Shown here: in pieces, positions 17,024-27,688 of the stretch
Layout of the letters: each line of letters opens with the position of its first letter
Position numbering within the stretch: the first letter of the stretch is position 1
Source of the DNA: Hippophae tibetana
Lineage: Eukaryota; Streptophyta; Magnoliopsida; Rosales; Elaeagnaceae
Direction of reading: 5' to 3'
Length of the DNA stretch: 64,000 nucleotides
Assembly (NCBI GenBank): GCA_037013495.1
Contig: CM072809.1
Location: forward strand, 434,001-498,000
Notes under the pieces: model-generated
What the model saw: the letters and a program-made list of their open reading frames with translations, nothing else
Told to the model about the DNA's origin: nothing
Databases searched by the model: none
Made by a program: the position numbers and the translations under genes

Positions 17024-17727
17024 TAGGAATTGGCAAAAAAACTGTGGGTTCGGTTATCCGAACCGGCGGTTCGGTTTTTAATCGGTAAATTTTGGGGACG
17101 GGGACGGTTTCGGGTAAAAACTAAATATGAAACAACGGTTACAGTTACGGTTCGGTTATGGTTATACTAAAAACCGTACCCGCCCATACCCGAAATTAAT
17201 TATATTTAATTAATTAAATTATATATTAAATTATAAATAAAAAATTAATTATATATATTTAATAAATTAAATTATATATATATTTCGGTTTTTTTTGGAG
17301 TTTTTTTCATAACCGTCCCGAACCGTTACCCGCGGGTAAAAAACCGTCCCCAAACCGTAACAGTTTTCAGGCGGTTTTGATTATACATTACTACAAAAAG
17401 GAGTATATAAGTCGTTGTGTAAAGTCGGTTTTTGGAAAAAATCGACTTATAATGAATTTAAAGTCGGTTCTCCAGGTCAACCGATGCTATTCACGTGACG
17501 TAGCGTCGGTTCTCCACGTCAACAGATTCTATCCACGTGACGTAGCGTCGGTTCTCCACGTCAACTGACGCTACGTCATGTGGATAGCGTCCCCGCCTTT
17601 AAATTTGTTTAAAGTCGGTTTTTAACCGACTTTAATGCCTATTTATGTAATAGTGATAGGTTTTATAATTTGGTTCGGGGACGGTTATATCAAGAACCGT
17701 CCCCGCCTGTCCCCGTGCCCATTCCTA
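17024..17727. mobile_element. hAT-type MITE, interrupted by a CACTA-type MITE
   Basis: The ends are inverted: 'taggaattggca' on the left, and 'taggaatgggca' read from the right. Flanking 8-bp duplications are GTTTTAGT (17016-17023) and GTTCTAGT (17728-17735), seven of eight matching, as expected for hAT. The body has the GC-rich 'ggggacggggacgg' and 'cggttcggttatccgaaccg' motifs typical of these plant elements. There is no coding sequence. It sits in the gag region of the surrounding Copia and is therefore younger than it. Confidence 0.82.
17386..17655. mobile_element. CACTA-type MITE nested in the hAT MITE
   Basis: The left end is CATTACTACAAAAAGGAG and the right end, reversed, CACTATTACATAAATAGG. 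The flanking duplication is a perfect 3 bp (ATA, 17383-17385 and 17656-17658), the CACTA signature. Inside are three copies of GTCGGTTCTCCA[C/G]GTCAAC with a 42-bp period, and a long hairpin. It is 270 bp, non-coding and non-autonomous. Confidence 0.85.
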
Positions 17728-20046
17728 GTTCTAGTAGCTCAATCCTTAAATCAAAAAAATTATCACATTTGGAGTCATGCAATGCTCATGACTCTCATCA
17801 TCAAAAACAAAGAATGATTTATTGATGGCACCATCAAAACGCCATCAACAAACTTTGAAGCATAAATCAAACAATGGACTCACTGCAACATTCTTGTTAA
17901 AGGATGGATCCTCAACACCATATTGCCTAAAATTGAAGAAAGTGTCATGTATAATGATACTGCATATGAGTTATGGGAAGAATTGAAGGAGCATTTTTCG
18001 CACACCAACAACGTGCATCTCCTCCACATTGAGCATGAGATCCCTGATTACATACAAGAAGGTGTAAGCATTGGACAATACTATACCAAATTGAAAAGCT
18101 TATGGGATAGTTACGATGCACTATGTCCTCTTCCACATTGTGGAGGAAATGTCGGAAGGGAACTACAAGATTATCAACAAAAGCAGCGAACCATAAAGTT
18201 CCTCATAGGGCTTAACACGATTTACACATCAGCACGTGGACAAATCTTACTCATGAAACCTTTACCTACAGTAAATAAGATATATTCATTCATTATTTAA
18301 GATGAAAAGCAGAGAGCTGTCTCCACACAAACCATAGGAATGATACTAGAAGTTGCCGCACTTGTTGCGAGAGATAGTCGTCCACAATATCCTCACAAAA
18401 ATTACCCATCAAGGAACCCACATCTCAAGTGCAATCAATGCAAAAATATAGGTCATAAATCTGAGAATTGTCGAAGTCACCTCAAATGTGATTTTTGTGG
18501 TCTCAATGGACACAATTTTGAAAAATGTCGAAAGCGTCTCAAATGTAATTTATGTGATTTGAATGGACAGGACATCAACATGTGTCGAAAGAAAGAAGCA
18601 ATTCAAGATAAGAGAAATACAAGTTATGGCTTCCCCACCAAAGCTCATCATACTGACTTTCAGGAAAGCTGTTTCGACACAAAGACACCATCCCACAACC
18701 TTACATCTACCCAATATCAAAAGCTTCTTACACTTCTCAATCAATCCAAATCAGGTAGCATAGCAAGTCAAGTGACTACTTCTTCAGGTAACACATTATG
18801 TGCAACTATTTTCCATTCAGAAACTCATTGGATTTTTGATACAGGAGAAACTGATCACATGGTTTGTTCCCAAAACCTTATGAGCTCCAGCATTCCAGTC
18901 ACTAATCGACGTGTGTATTTACTTGATCATTCTCTTGCCCATATCACACATATTGGCATTGTACATTTCTCCAATAATTTCATACTACATAATGTCTTAT
19001 GTATTCTTTCCTACATTTTTCCATGTCACATTCACTAATAGTGTGTGCTTTGTTCAGGACAAATTCTTAGGGAAGACGATTGGGATGAGAACTGAGAAAG
19101 CATGACTCTACTACCTGACTATTTTTGAAAAGACTGGATGTGTCTTCGTTTCAAATACTGCTTCCACCAACTCTCATCTATGGCATCAACGACTTGGTCA
19201 TTTATCTAATAACAGTTTGCATGTAATTTCTCTTTCCATCAACACACATTTTTTGTTCCATTAGTGATTGTTCTATTTGTCCATTAGTTAAGAAACAAGC
19301 AATCTATTTCCTCTAAGTTCCATCAATACAAAAGCACCTTTTGAAATGATTCATATCGATATTTGGGATGGCTATCACATTCCAGCACTAAATGGAGCAC
19401 GTTATTTCCTCGCTATTTTTTATGACTACTCAAAATGCACATGGGTTTATCTCTTACATGCTAAATCTGATACACACACATTTCTTACCACCTTCATTAA
19501 TCTTGTTGAAACACAATTTTCATCCAAAGTTAAAATCATTCGTAGCGACAATGGACCAAAATTATCTATGACCCAGTTGTTTTCTACCAAAGGAATCCTT
19601 CATGAAACCAGTTGTGTCTCTACCCCTCAACAAAATGGTGTTACTAAACGCAAACACCGTCATCTTATCAATGTTGCACGTTCATTGCTCTTTCAAGTCA
19701 ATCTCCCTAAACAATTATGGGGAGATGTCATTCTTACAACCACATACCTCATAAATCATACTCTAATAACACCTGTTCTCAAGGGTAAAACACCATTTGA
19801 AGTCTTTTTTTCACAAAATTTATAGGTATGAACATCTTTGTGTTTTTGGTTCTCTTTATTTTGTGTCTACACGTCATGATCGACTCACCAAGTTTGATCC
19901 TAGACCACATAGATGCATATTCATTGGGTATCCATTTGGGATAAAAGGTTATCGTGTCTACAATCTGGAAACAAGTAAGACTTTAGTGTCTCGTGATGTT
20001 ATCTTTCATGAACATGTATTTCCTTATTTCACTTCCACTGTCAACA

Positions 20047-21381
20047 TGATGAGCAGAACCGACATCGCCGATCCTGCCAATACTTTGGTTTTATATTTAT
20101 AAAACTCTCGCAAGTGCACGAATCATTTCATAGAAAATGATAAGTATACTCCCAAGGTCGATCTAAGGAATAAATATATGTGGTTTTTAATTTATTATTC
20201 AAACTTTTAAAAACGAAATTAAATCCTAAACATCATGTCACGATATTTGGGTTTTTGTGTTTCTAATCTAATAACATAAAAATAACCTAAAGATTTAGTT
20301 ATCCGAGTACTAACTTTCAAGTTTTAAAACTACTACTGAAAACATATTTTCAATACATTTTTAGATAATAATTCTTATAAAAACTTTTGAAATAGAGCTT
20401 CACTCTAACTACCGGGCGATTGTACCAACAAATAAAAGAGCACTACTCTAAATTAGACTGGATAACTAAACCTTAAAAACTAATTTTCAGATTTAAGCTT
20501 GTAATGAAAAATAATATATTTCTCTCTAACATTCTTAATATAAAATTTTGAATAAAAATAAAATCAATTCATTTTAGAGATTTTTACCTATTTAATATTT
20601 CGCAAGCATAACAACGTTATTATTATATCATGTTTACAAATAGCCAACAAAGTTAAATTTAATCACAGACAAATTAAATATAACATATAAGAATAAACCA
20701 TAAAAAATAATTGTAAAAAAATAAAATCATTACAGTACTTTGATGTTATTCCCGTTGCTGGAATCATTTATTGAATCAAAAACCAAATAAATTACAAAAA
20801 CATAACTAGTTCTTCTCAAAAAGAGAAGGAAAGAAAGAAAGAGAAGAGAAGATATGTTTTAAGGTGTGTTTAGTTATGAAGAGAATGAAGTTATTTATAG
20901 GTGAGGAAAAGAATAAAAAGTGGGTGAAAAAATGATTAAAAATGGAGGAAACGCGTAGTAGTGAATGATGACATCATGAAGACGCAGGGCGCAGCGGCGC
21001 GCACGGAATGGGGCGCAGATAAGCAGCGGCGCGTGCAGACTGGAGCAGAGGCATATGCGGCTACTCGGCACGGTTGGGCGGTTGCGTGCGCGATTTTCTC
21101 TTTTTTGACATTTTTGACCCATTTTGTCCAATTTTTCCATATTTGTTTACTTTTCCTCATTTATTTATGAATATATTTGTGATGTATTGCCTCCAGTATT
21201 CCTTTTGGAGTCTTTAAGTTACATTTTTAAGCGAAAATACCTGAAAAATAATAAAAATACCTGTGATTCCAAAAAGATATATTTATATAAATATATGATA
21301 AAATCATATAAATATATATATTTTTAATCAATTAATGTGCATAAAATCATGGTAATTTTAGTGTTTTTTGAGCACTCATCA
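20047..21381 (-). mobile_element. Solo LTR of the Gypsy family found at 24877-38497
   Basis: In reverse orientation this matches the LTRs of the large Gypsy element from TGATGAGTGCTC to the terminal CGCTCATCA, including the GC-rich upstream block (about 20985-21090) and the TATA box. It is flanked by a perfect 5-bp duplication, CAACA (20042-20046 and 21382-21386). There is no internal element sequence, so it is a solo LTR left by LTR-LTR recombination. At 1335 bp it is shorter than its 2.0-kb relatives; the largest difference is a segment of about 435 bp present only in the full element. Confidence 0.93.
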
Positions 21382-23363
21382 CAACACTCTAACTCTATTT
21401 CCTCCATTAGAAGATACTATTTATGATGACATACCTAACATTCGTCAATCAACCAATCCAAATACATCACTTCATCATACACTATCTATCCTTCCAACAA
21501 TCAACTTAAACATTCTTCATCTTCAAATTTTATCTCCAGAAACATCATCATCAACTTCTCCACCACACATGACTCCTCCAACACTAGTCACACATAGGCT
21601 TCTTCGATCTACCAATGTTCCTAGCTACCTTAAAAAATATCATGTAGAAGCTTCCTTGCCTTCTCGTTTCTTCCCTTCGTCTAACTCAACATCGTCCAAT
21701 AACAAAGGTACTTCTCATTCTCTATCTCATGTACTTACCTATGACCAATTATCACCTGCACATCATGCCTTTGTTACTTATATTTCCATTCTTAGGGAAC
21801 CAACCACATTTGTTGAAGCTTTCAATGATCCAAAATGGTGGCTTGCCATGAAACAAGAACTGGATGCTCTTGAAACTAATGGTACTTGGACGCTTCAACA
21901 ACTTCCTCCAAACAAGAAACCAGTTGGTTGTAAATGGGTCTACAAAATCAAGAATAATCCTAATGGCTCTGTGGAACGATACAAGGCTCGATTAGTGGCC
22001 AAAGGATACAGTCAGATTGAAGGTTTTGACTACCAAGAAACTTTTGCACCAGTAGCCAAACTTGTCACTGTTCATCTTCTTCTTGCCATTGCTGCTATTC
22101 AAAATTGGCATCTTCGACAACTCGATGTCAACGATGCTTTTCTCTATGGTGATCTTCATGAAGATGTCTACATGTCCTTTCCACCTGGATTCGAACAAAA
22201 GGGGGAAACACGAGTATGTAAGCTACACAAATATTTGTGTGGACTCAAACAAGCCTCACAAAAATGGTTCATCAAGCTTAAAGATCTCGGTGAATTAAAG
22301 TATTTTTTGGGCATAAAAGTTTCACGTTCCAAGAAGGAAATTGTTCTGTCACAAAGCAAGTACACACTTGAAATATTATAGGACATGGGTTATCTTGGTG
22401 CCAAATCTGCCAATTCACCTATGGAACAAAATTTATCCCTCAGCAAGGTTGAAGGGGAATTCATCAGTAATCCCACATCCTATCGAAGACTTATTATGAG
22501 ATTAATATACTTGACCATCACAAGGCCCGACTTAGTGTATGTCGTGCACATTCTCAGTCAATATATGGATAAAACATGTCAACCACATTTGGAAGGAGCT
22601 CAACGAGTGCTATGATATGTCAAGAACACACCAAGGCAATGTCTCTTTTTCTCAACAACTAGTTCATTACAACTAAATGCTTTCTATGACACAAATTGGG
22701 CAAAATGCATAGATACACGATGATCAACCACAGGATATTGTATGTTTCTTGGAAACTCGCTAATTTCTTGGAAGACTAAGAAACAAAATACGATCTCACG
22801 ATCAAGTGTAGAAGCAGAATACTGCTCTATGGCAGCAGCATGTTGTGAAGTAACCTAGTTACGATACATTTTGGATGATTTGGGTATTGAACACTCCCAA
22901 CCAACCAAGTTATATTGTGACAATCAAGCAACCCTTCACATTGTATCAAATCTAGTGTTTCATGAGCGAACCAAACATATAGAGATCAATTGTCATCTAG
23001 TAAGAGAAAAGATTCAAATTGGAATAATCAAAACTTATCATATCTCTATATTAGAGCAACCATTAGATATATTTACCAAATCTCTAAGTTTTCCACAGCT
23101 CTCAAACTTATTTAACAAGTTAGGAATAATTAACATATATTCCAACTTGAGGGGGAATGTTAAATAACTTGAGATCCAACTGGTGACAACCAACACACCA
23201 GCTAGAAGTAGCCACCAACAGCTTGGTGGGGAAGGATAGGATGTCTAATAACATGTCTCTTCATAATTGTGTTTATTTTTAATTATTACAATTTTTCTTT
23301 TCTTTTGTATAATAGGTTGTAAATATCCGTTTATTCATCATCAATAAAACCATTTCTTACATA

Positions 23364-23690
23364 AGCCACACACAATCAGGATTGATTTCAAGTACCAGCC
23401 TTTTTATCTCTATTTGTGCTAATTTTCTAGGAATACCTTGAGTGTTCCATGATACAATTTTCATGGATATGTGGGGGGAAGGGTTGCCTCCTCACCCTTA
23501 GAATTGTTACCAACATAAACAAATTCAGTTTGTTCCTATCTTACATTGTTGTTATCAAAAGCTTCATATTGTTTCTATAAGGGTTCTTTGTTAAAAGGGA
23601 ATTGTGTATTACCCCTTATTTTTACAACCCACTTGAGATTTTTCTAAAACTCTTATCCAAAATGAAGTTGGAATGTGGTACTTTTCCTAA
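23364..23690 (-). mobile_element. LINE retrotransposon fragment (start of the endonuclease/RT frame)
   Basis: On the minus strand, about 23475-23370 reads MKIVSWNTQGIPRKLAQIEI, continuing KRLVLEINPDCVW. This closely resembles the start of the plant LINE ORF2 apurinic endonuclease domain (MKI-SWN-RG). Only about 35 residues survive before the Copia LTR cuts in. Upstream minus-strand sequence to about 23690 may be the preceding LINE region but has no clear frame. Confidence 0.6.
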
Positions 23691-23699
23691 TGTCATTTT

Positions 23700-24876
23700 T
23701 GATGAAAAAAGAAAAAAAGAAGAAATAATTGTATACAAAGAATAACTCTACACAAAAGAGCTCTCTAGTTTGTATTATTTTCTTCATGTTTTCATTATAA
23801 TTGTATAACTATATATAAGAAAATTTTACTCCTTCAATTATTTTTTAAATTAAATATTCTTTGATTTATTAATTGAATTAAGGATTCCTTGTTTTATTCT
23901 TTGAATTAAGCTCCTTGTTTTATTTCTTGAATTAAGCTACTTGTTTTATTCCTTGAATTAAGCTCCTTGTTTTATTCATTGAATTAAGATCATTGTTTTA
24001 TTCCTTGAATTAAGGTCCTTATGTTTATTCATTGAATTAAGGACTAATATCCACTACTCCCCCTTGAGCTGGATACAGAAGGTTTATGGATCCAAGCTTG
24101 GACATAAGTCGTTGAAATTGATGAGAAGCCAAGGGCTTGGTGAAGATGTCATCCAGTTGGTCGAAGCTTCTTGTATAATGTGTCTGAATCACCTATGATT
24201 GAACTTGTTCACAAACGTAATGACAATCAACTTCAATGTGTTTCGTCCTCTCATGAAATACTAGGTTTGATGTTATATGCATGGCTGTATGATTGTCACA
24301 AAATAAGGACATATGAAGGGTTATAGGAACACTTAAATCACATAGAAGACCTTTAAGCCATATCAACTCACATGTAGTTGAAGCCATTACATGATACTCA
24401 GCTTCGACACTTGATCAGGCGATGACAGTTTGTTTCTTACTCTTTCATATGACCAAGTTTCCACCGACAAATGTACAGTAGCCAATGGTGGACTTACGGT
24501 CGATTGTATTCCCTGATCAATCAATATCACAATACCTCATGATTTATGTGTTGTCATTCTTCTTCATGATGATACCACGACCCACTGATCCTTTTAAGTA
24601 GCGTAAGATCCTTTTAACAAGGGTCAAATGCTCAAGTGTCAAGGAGTGCATAAATTGGCTTACAATACTTACAGAATATATGATGTCAGGTCTAGTGATT
24701 GTTAGGTAAATCAACTTACCAACCAGTCGATGGTGATAACTTATATTCGTGAGTGGTGTGTCCTTCAAGCTAGGTTTGAACTTACTGTCAAGAGGGGTAA
24801 TGGCTAGTTTAGCATCACTCATGTTAGCTTCCTTAAGAAAATCTAGGACATATTTCCTTTGGTTAAGAAAGAGTCC
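23700..24876 (-). mobile_element. Copia element on the minus strand, 3' portion with LTR
   Basis: The lower-coordinate half of a Copia element split by the Gypsy insertion. The 3' LTR is 23700-24053; it begins, on the minus strand, TGGATATTAGTCCTTAATTC and contains several 'ttgaattaagctccttgtttt' repeats. A purine tract (plus-strand 'ctactcccccttgagc') precedes it. From about 24090 to 24876 lie RNase H and the end of reverse transcriptase. The element is broken and inactive, and belongs to the same family as the remnant at 1780-5450. Confidence 0.88.
23880..24050. repeat. Tandem repeats in the Copia LTR
   Basis: About six to seven diverged copies of a unit of about 27 bp ('ttgaattaagctccttgttt' plus a short tail) run head to tail inside the LTR. 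The partner LTR near 42092-42275 has far fewer copies, so the array has changed length since insertion. Confidence 0.8.
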
Positions 24877-25343
24877 TGATGAGTGCTCAAAAAGCACTAA
24901 AATAACCATAATTTTATGTACCTTAATTGATTAAAAATACATATATTTATATGTTTTATCATATATTTATATAAATTTGTCTTTTTCGAAATCACGGGTA
25001 TTTTTATTGTTTTTCAGGTATTTTGGCTTAAAAACGCAATGTAAATACTCAAAGAGGAATATTTGAAGCAATACATCACAAATATATCAATAAATAAGTG
25101 AGAAAAGGTCAACAAACATGGAAAAATCGGACGAAATGGGTCGAAAATGTCAAAAATGTCAAAAAGACGGAAATCGTGCGCCGCAGCCCAGCCGTGCGCG
25201 CCCCAGCGCCCCACTCCGCGCGCGCCCGCGCGCGCTGGCACTGTTCACGCGCGCCGAGCTGCGCGCAGCGACCGCCCCAGCACGCGCGCGCAGCGCCCCA
25301 GCAGCCCCCCTCCGCGCGCCCAACGCGTTTTCGCCCCATTTTT

Positions 25344-25478
25344 CACGTGCAGCCGCCCCTGTGACGTGATGCTGACGTCATTGATGACATCAGCAATTCC
25401 AATACGCGTTTTTACATTTTTTAATATTTTTTTAACATTTTTTTACTCATTTTTTCTCTCCATCCTCACCTATAAATA
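25344..25478 (+). promoter_or_regulatory. Core promoter and bZIP-type motifs of the LTR
   Basis: CACGTG (G-box core), TGACGTCA and the nearby TGATGACATCA are followed about 90 bp later by CCTATAAATACCCC, a good plant TATA box. The same arrangement occurs in the 3' LTR (CACGTG 36957-36962, TGACGTCA 36986-36993, TATA from 37084). Known bZIP/TGA factors bind such cores; regulation here is an inference. Confidence 0.7.
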
Positions 25479-26249
25479 CCCCCCTTCCCTTCACTTCAAA
25501 ACACACCTTCAAAACTCACTTCTCTCTTCTTTCTTTCTCTCATTTCTTAGTTTTTAGTTTCTCTTAGTTTCTTTCTAAGTTTCTAAGCTTTTCTTAGTTT
25601 TTCTCTTAGTTTTTAGTTCAATTCTCTTAGGTTTAGTGTTCTTCTCTTTTTGAGAGGAACTTGTAATGTTTTTGTAATAATTTAGATTTTTGATTCAATA
25701 TATGGAAGTGCAAATTCCGCTCGGAGGTTTTCTAGCAACGGGAATAGCGTCGAAGTTCTGTAAGGATTTTATTTTCTTTACAGTTATTTTTATGCTTTAT
25801 TCTTACATGTTATATTCAACTTGTCTGTGGTTAAATTTAACTATGCTAGCTGTTTAGTAAAAATGATGTAATAACGACGTTGTTATGCTTGCGAAATATT
25901 AAATAGGTAAAAATCTTTAAAATGAATTGATTTTGTTTTTATTCAAGATTTTATATTAAGAATGTTAGAGAGAAATATATTATTTTTCATTACAAACTTA
26001 AACCCGAAAATTAGATTTTAAGGTTTAGTTATCCGGTCTAATTTAGAGTAGTGCTCTTTTATTTGTTGGTACAATCGCCCGGTAGTTAGAGTGAAACTCT
26101 ATTTCAAAAGTTTTTATAAGAATTATTATGTGAAAATGTATTGACAACATGTTTTCAATAGTGGTTTTAAAACTTGAAAGTTAGTACTCGGATAATTAAA
26201 TTCTTAAGTTTAATTTGGACACCTTGAATAATGTTTAAATTGTCTAACC

Positions 26250-26396
26250 CCACCAAAGGTGGCATTTAAATGGTTCATTTTCAATCTCTTAGAAAAAGGA
26301 ATTAATTTAATTAAGCATATTAGTTATCAACCCCACCCATAGGTGTTAATTGATTTGTTTTAGTTAATAAAGAATATCTAACCCCACCAAAGGTGG
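26250..26396 (+). repeat. Three short stem-loops in the transcribed part of the LTR
   Basis: CCACCAAAGGTGG occurs at 26250-26262 and 26384-26396, and the related CACCCATAGGTG at 26334-26345. Each is a perfect 4-5-bp stem with a 3-4-base loop, preceded by AACC. All lie downstream of the TATA box, hence in RNA. They fall within the segment that the solo LTR at 20047-21381 lacks. Confidence 0.65.
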
Positions 26397-26890
26397 TATT
26401 TATATAAAAAAGAGAGAATCAATAAAATATCAATTTATATCTTTAATAACCTAGTTAATATGAGCAAGCATAATTAATTTAGTTATTATATCCATAAATA
26501 CTCCGCTAATATAAATGATAAAAATTTGCATGAATATTTATTGAATCCGTATATATGTTTATTTTTAGATAATTATTTATTGAATTTGTATCTATGTTTA
26601 TTTTTATGTTATTAGATTATATTTAATTAATCTGTATATATGTTTATTTTATGTTATTAGATTAGGAACACAAAAACCAAACTATCGTGACAGGATGTTT
26701 AGGATTTAATTTCGTTTTTAAAAGTTTGAATAATAAATTAAAAACCACATACATTCCTTCCTTAGATCGACCTTGGGAGTATACTTATCATTTTCTTCGA
26801 AATGATTCGTGCACTTGCGAAAGTTTTATAAATATTAAAACCAAAGTATTTGCGGGAATCGGCGATGCCGGTTTTCGCTCATCAAGTTTT

Positions 26891-26907
26891 TGGCGCCGTT
26901 GCCGGGG
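26891..26907 (+). other. Primer binding site (tRNA-Asp type)
   Basis: TGGCGCCGTTGCCGGGG starts six bases after the 5' LTR and is complementary to the 3' end of plant tRNA-Asp, as in Athila-type Gypsy elements. Confidence 0.9.
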
Positions 26908-27149
26908 AAGGAATAGCGTTTTTAAATTATTTATCAAAATTTTAAAAACATTTTTGTACTGTAAATAATTGTGATATTTTAATAATAATCAAATTTCAAA
27001 ATTCATAATAAATAAAAAAAATAAAAAAATAAAAAAATAAAAAAAAATAATTTTTTTTAATTGTAAAATAATTTAGAAATTTGAAATTTGAAGTAAAAAT
27101 TTTTACCGTTCATGAATAGTAAAAAAAAAAATTTAAATTCAAAATTCAA

Positions 27150-27310
27150 AATTCAAAAAATTTTAAGTTAATAAGAAATAATATAGCGTGAATAGTAAAA
27201 TAAAATTACCGTTCATAAAAAAAAATTCAAAAACTTAAATTTCAAAATTTTTAAGTTAATAAAACATAATATAGCGTGAATAGTAAAATAAAATTACCGT
27301 TCATGAATAG
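27150..27310 (+). repeat. 88-bp tandem repeat in the Gypsy leader
   Basis: Two copies of a unit containing 'atatagcgtgaatagtaaaa' and 'taaaattaccgttcat' start at 27181 and 27269 (period 88). Earlier and later partial copies of 'accgttcatgaatagtaaaa' extend the array. The surroundings are A-rich and non-coding. Confidence 0.8.
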
Positions 27311-27384
27311 TAAAAAAAAACATTACTTGAATTTATACCTAATTAACTAAATAACATGAAAAGTAAAAATCTAAGGGAGTTCTG

Positions 27385-27497
27385 TCTAGGAGACTAGTTC
27401 TTGGAAGCCTTTGTGCCATTAGTCTTTCCTGGGAACGTTGCTCTGGCTAGGAGAATGGTATTTAAGGAGCCGTTTGCACCACCATTCTTTCCTGGGA
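27385..27497 (+). other. Two tandem stem-loops with compensating differences, Gypsy leader
   Basis: Stem-loop 1 pairs 27386-27398 (CTAGGAGACTAGT) with 27418-27432 (ATTAGTCTTTCCTGG). Stem-loop 2 pairs 27447-27459 (CTAGGAGAATGGT) with 27481-27495 (ACCATTCTTTCCTGG). Each has a 7-bp inner stem (with one G-T wobble in the first), an A-T pair, a two-T bulge and a 5-bp outer stem with one T-G wobble. The loops share 'GGAgCC.TTTG'. Between the copies C-G becomes A-T and A-T becomes G-C, keeping pairing. It lies about 190 bases before Gag 1. Confidence 0.7.
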
Positions 27498-27688
27498 GCA
27501 CTCTTGGTTAATACTAATTATGTTACAAAATAAAAAAAAAATATGAAGAATAAAAATAAAAAAAAAACAATTTTTTTTTTTAGGGTTTAACTAGTTTTGT
27601 TTAGTGCTTTGTATTAAATAACATGTAAATTGTTTCTAAATTTTTTATTTTGTTGACAGGAGTTTTAAATTTACGTTTACAATAGTCT

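Larger units (their letters stand above)
16294..23361 (+). mobile_element. Copia LTR retrotransposon, broken, carrying three later insertions
   Basis: A Ty1/copia element with LTRs of unequal length: 5' LTR 16294-16390 and 3' LTR 23158-23361. Both share 'tttttaattatta' and the 'aata..gttattt/accatttctta' end. A methionine-tRNA-type primer site (tatcagaac) follows the 5' LTR, and a purine tract (ttgagggggaa) precedes the 3' LTR. Coding parts in order are: gag from about 17740, beginning SLNQKNYHIW; three CCHC-type knuckles near 18430-18600; integrase (19346-19825); reverse transcriptase (about 21800-22380, with YKARLVAKGY); RNase H (about 22740-23150). It carries a hAT-type MITE, a CACTA-type MITE inside that, and a solo Gypsy LTR. 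Several breaks make it inactive. Confidence 0.9.
24877..26884 (+). repeat. 5' LTR of the Gypsy element
   Basis: 2008 bp. It contains a very GC-rich block (about 25170-25340), bZIP-type motifs (CACGTG 25344-25349, TGACGTCA 25373-25380), a TATA box (TATAAATA 25471-25478) and a long CT-rich leader downstream. Three short hairpins lie at 26250-26396. It ends just before the primer site. Confidence 0.95.
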
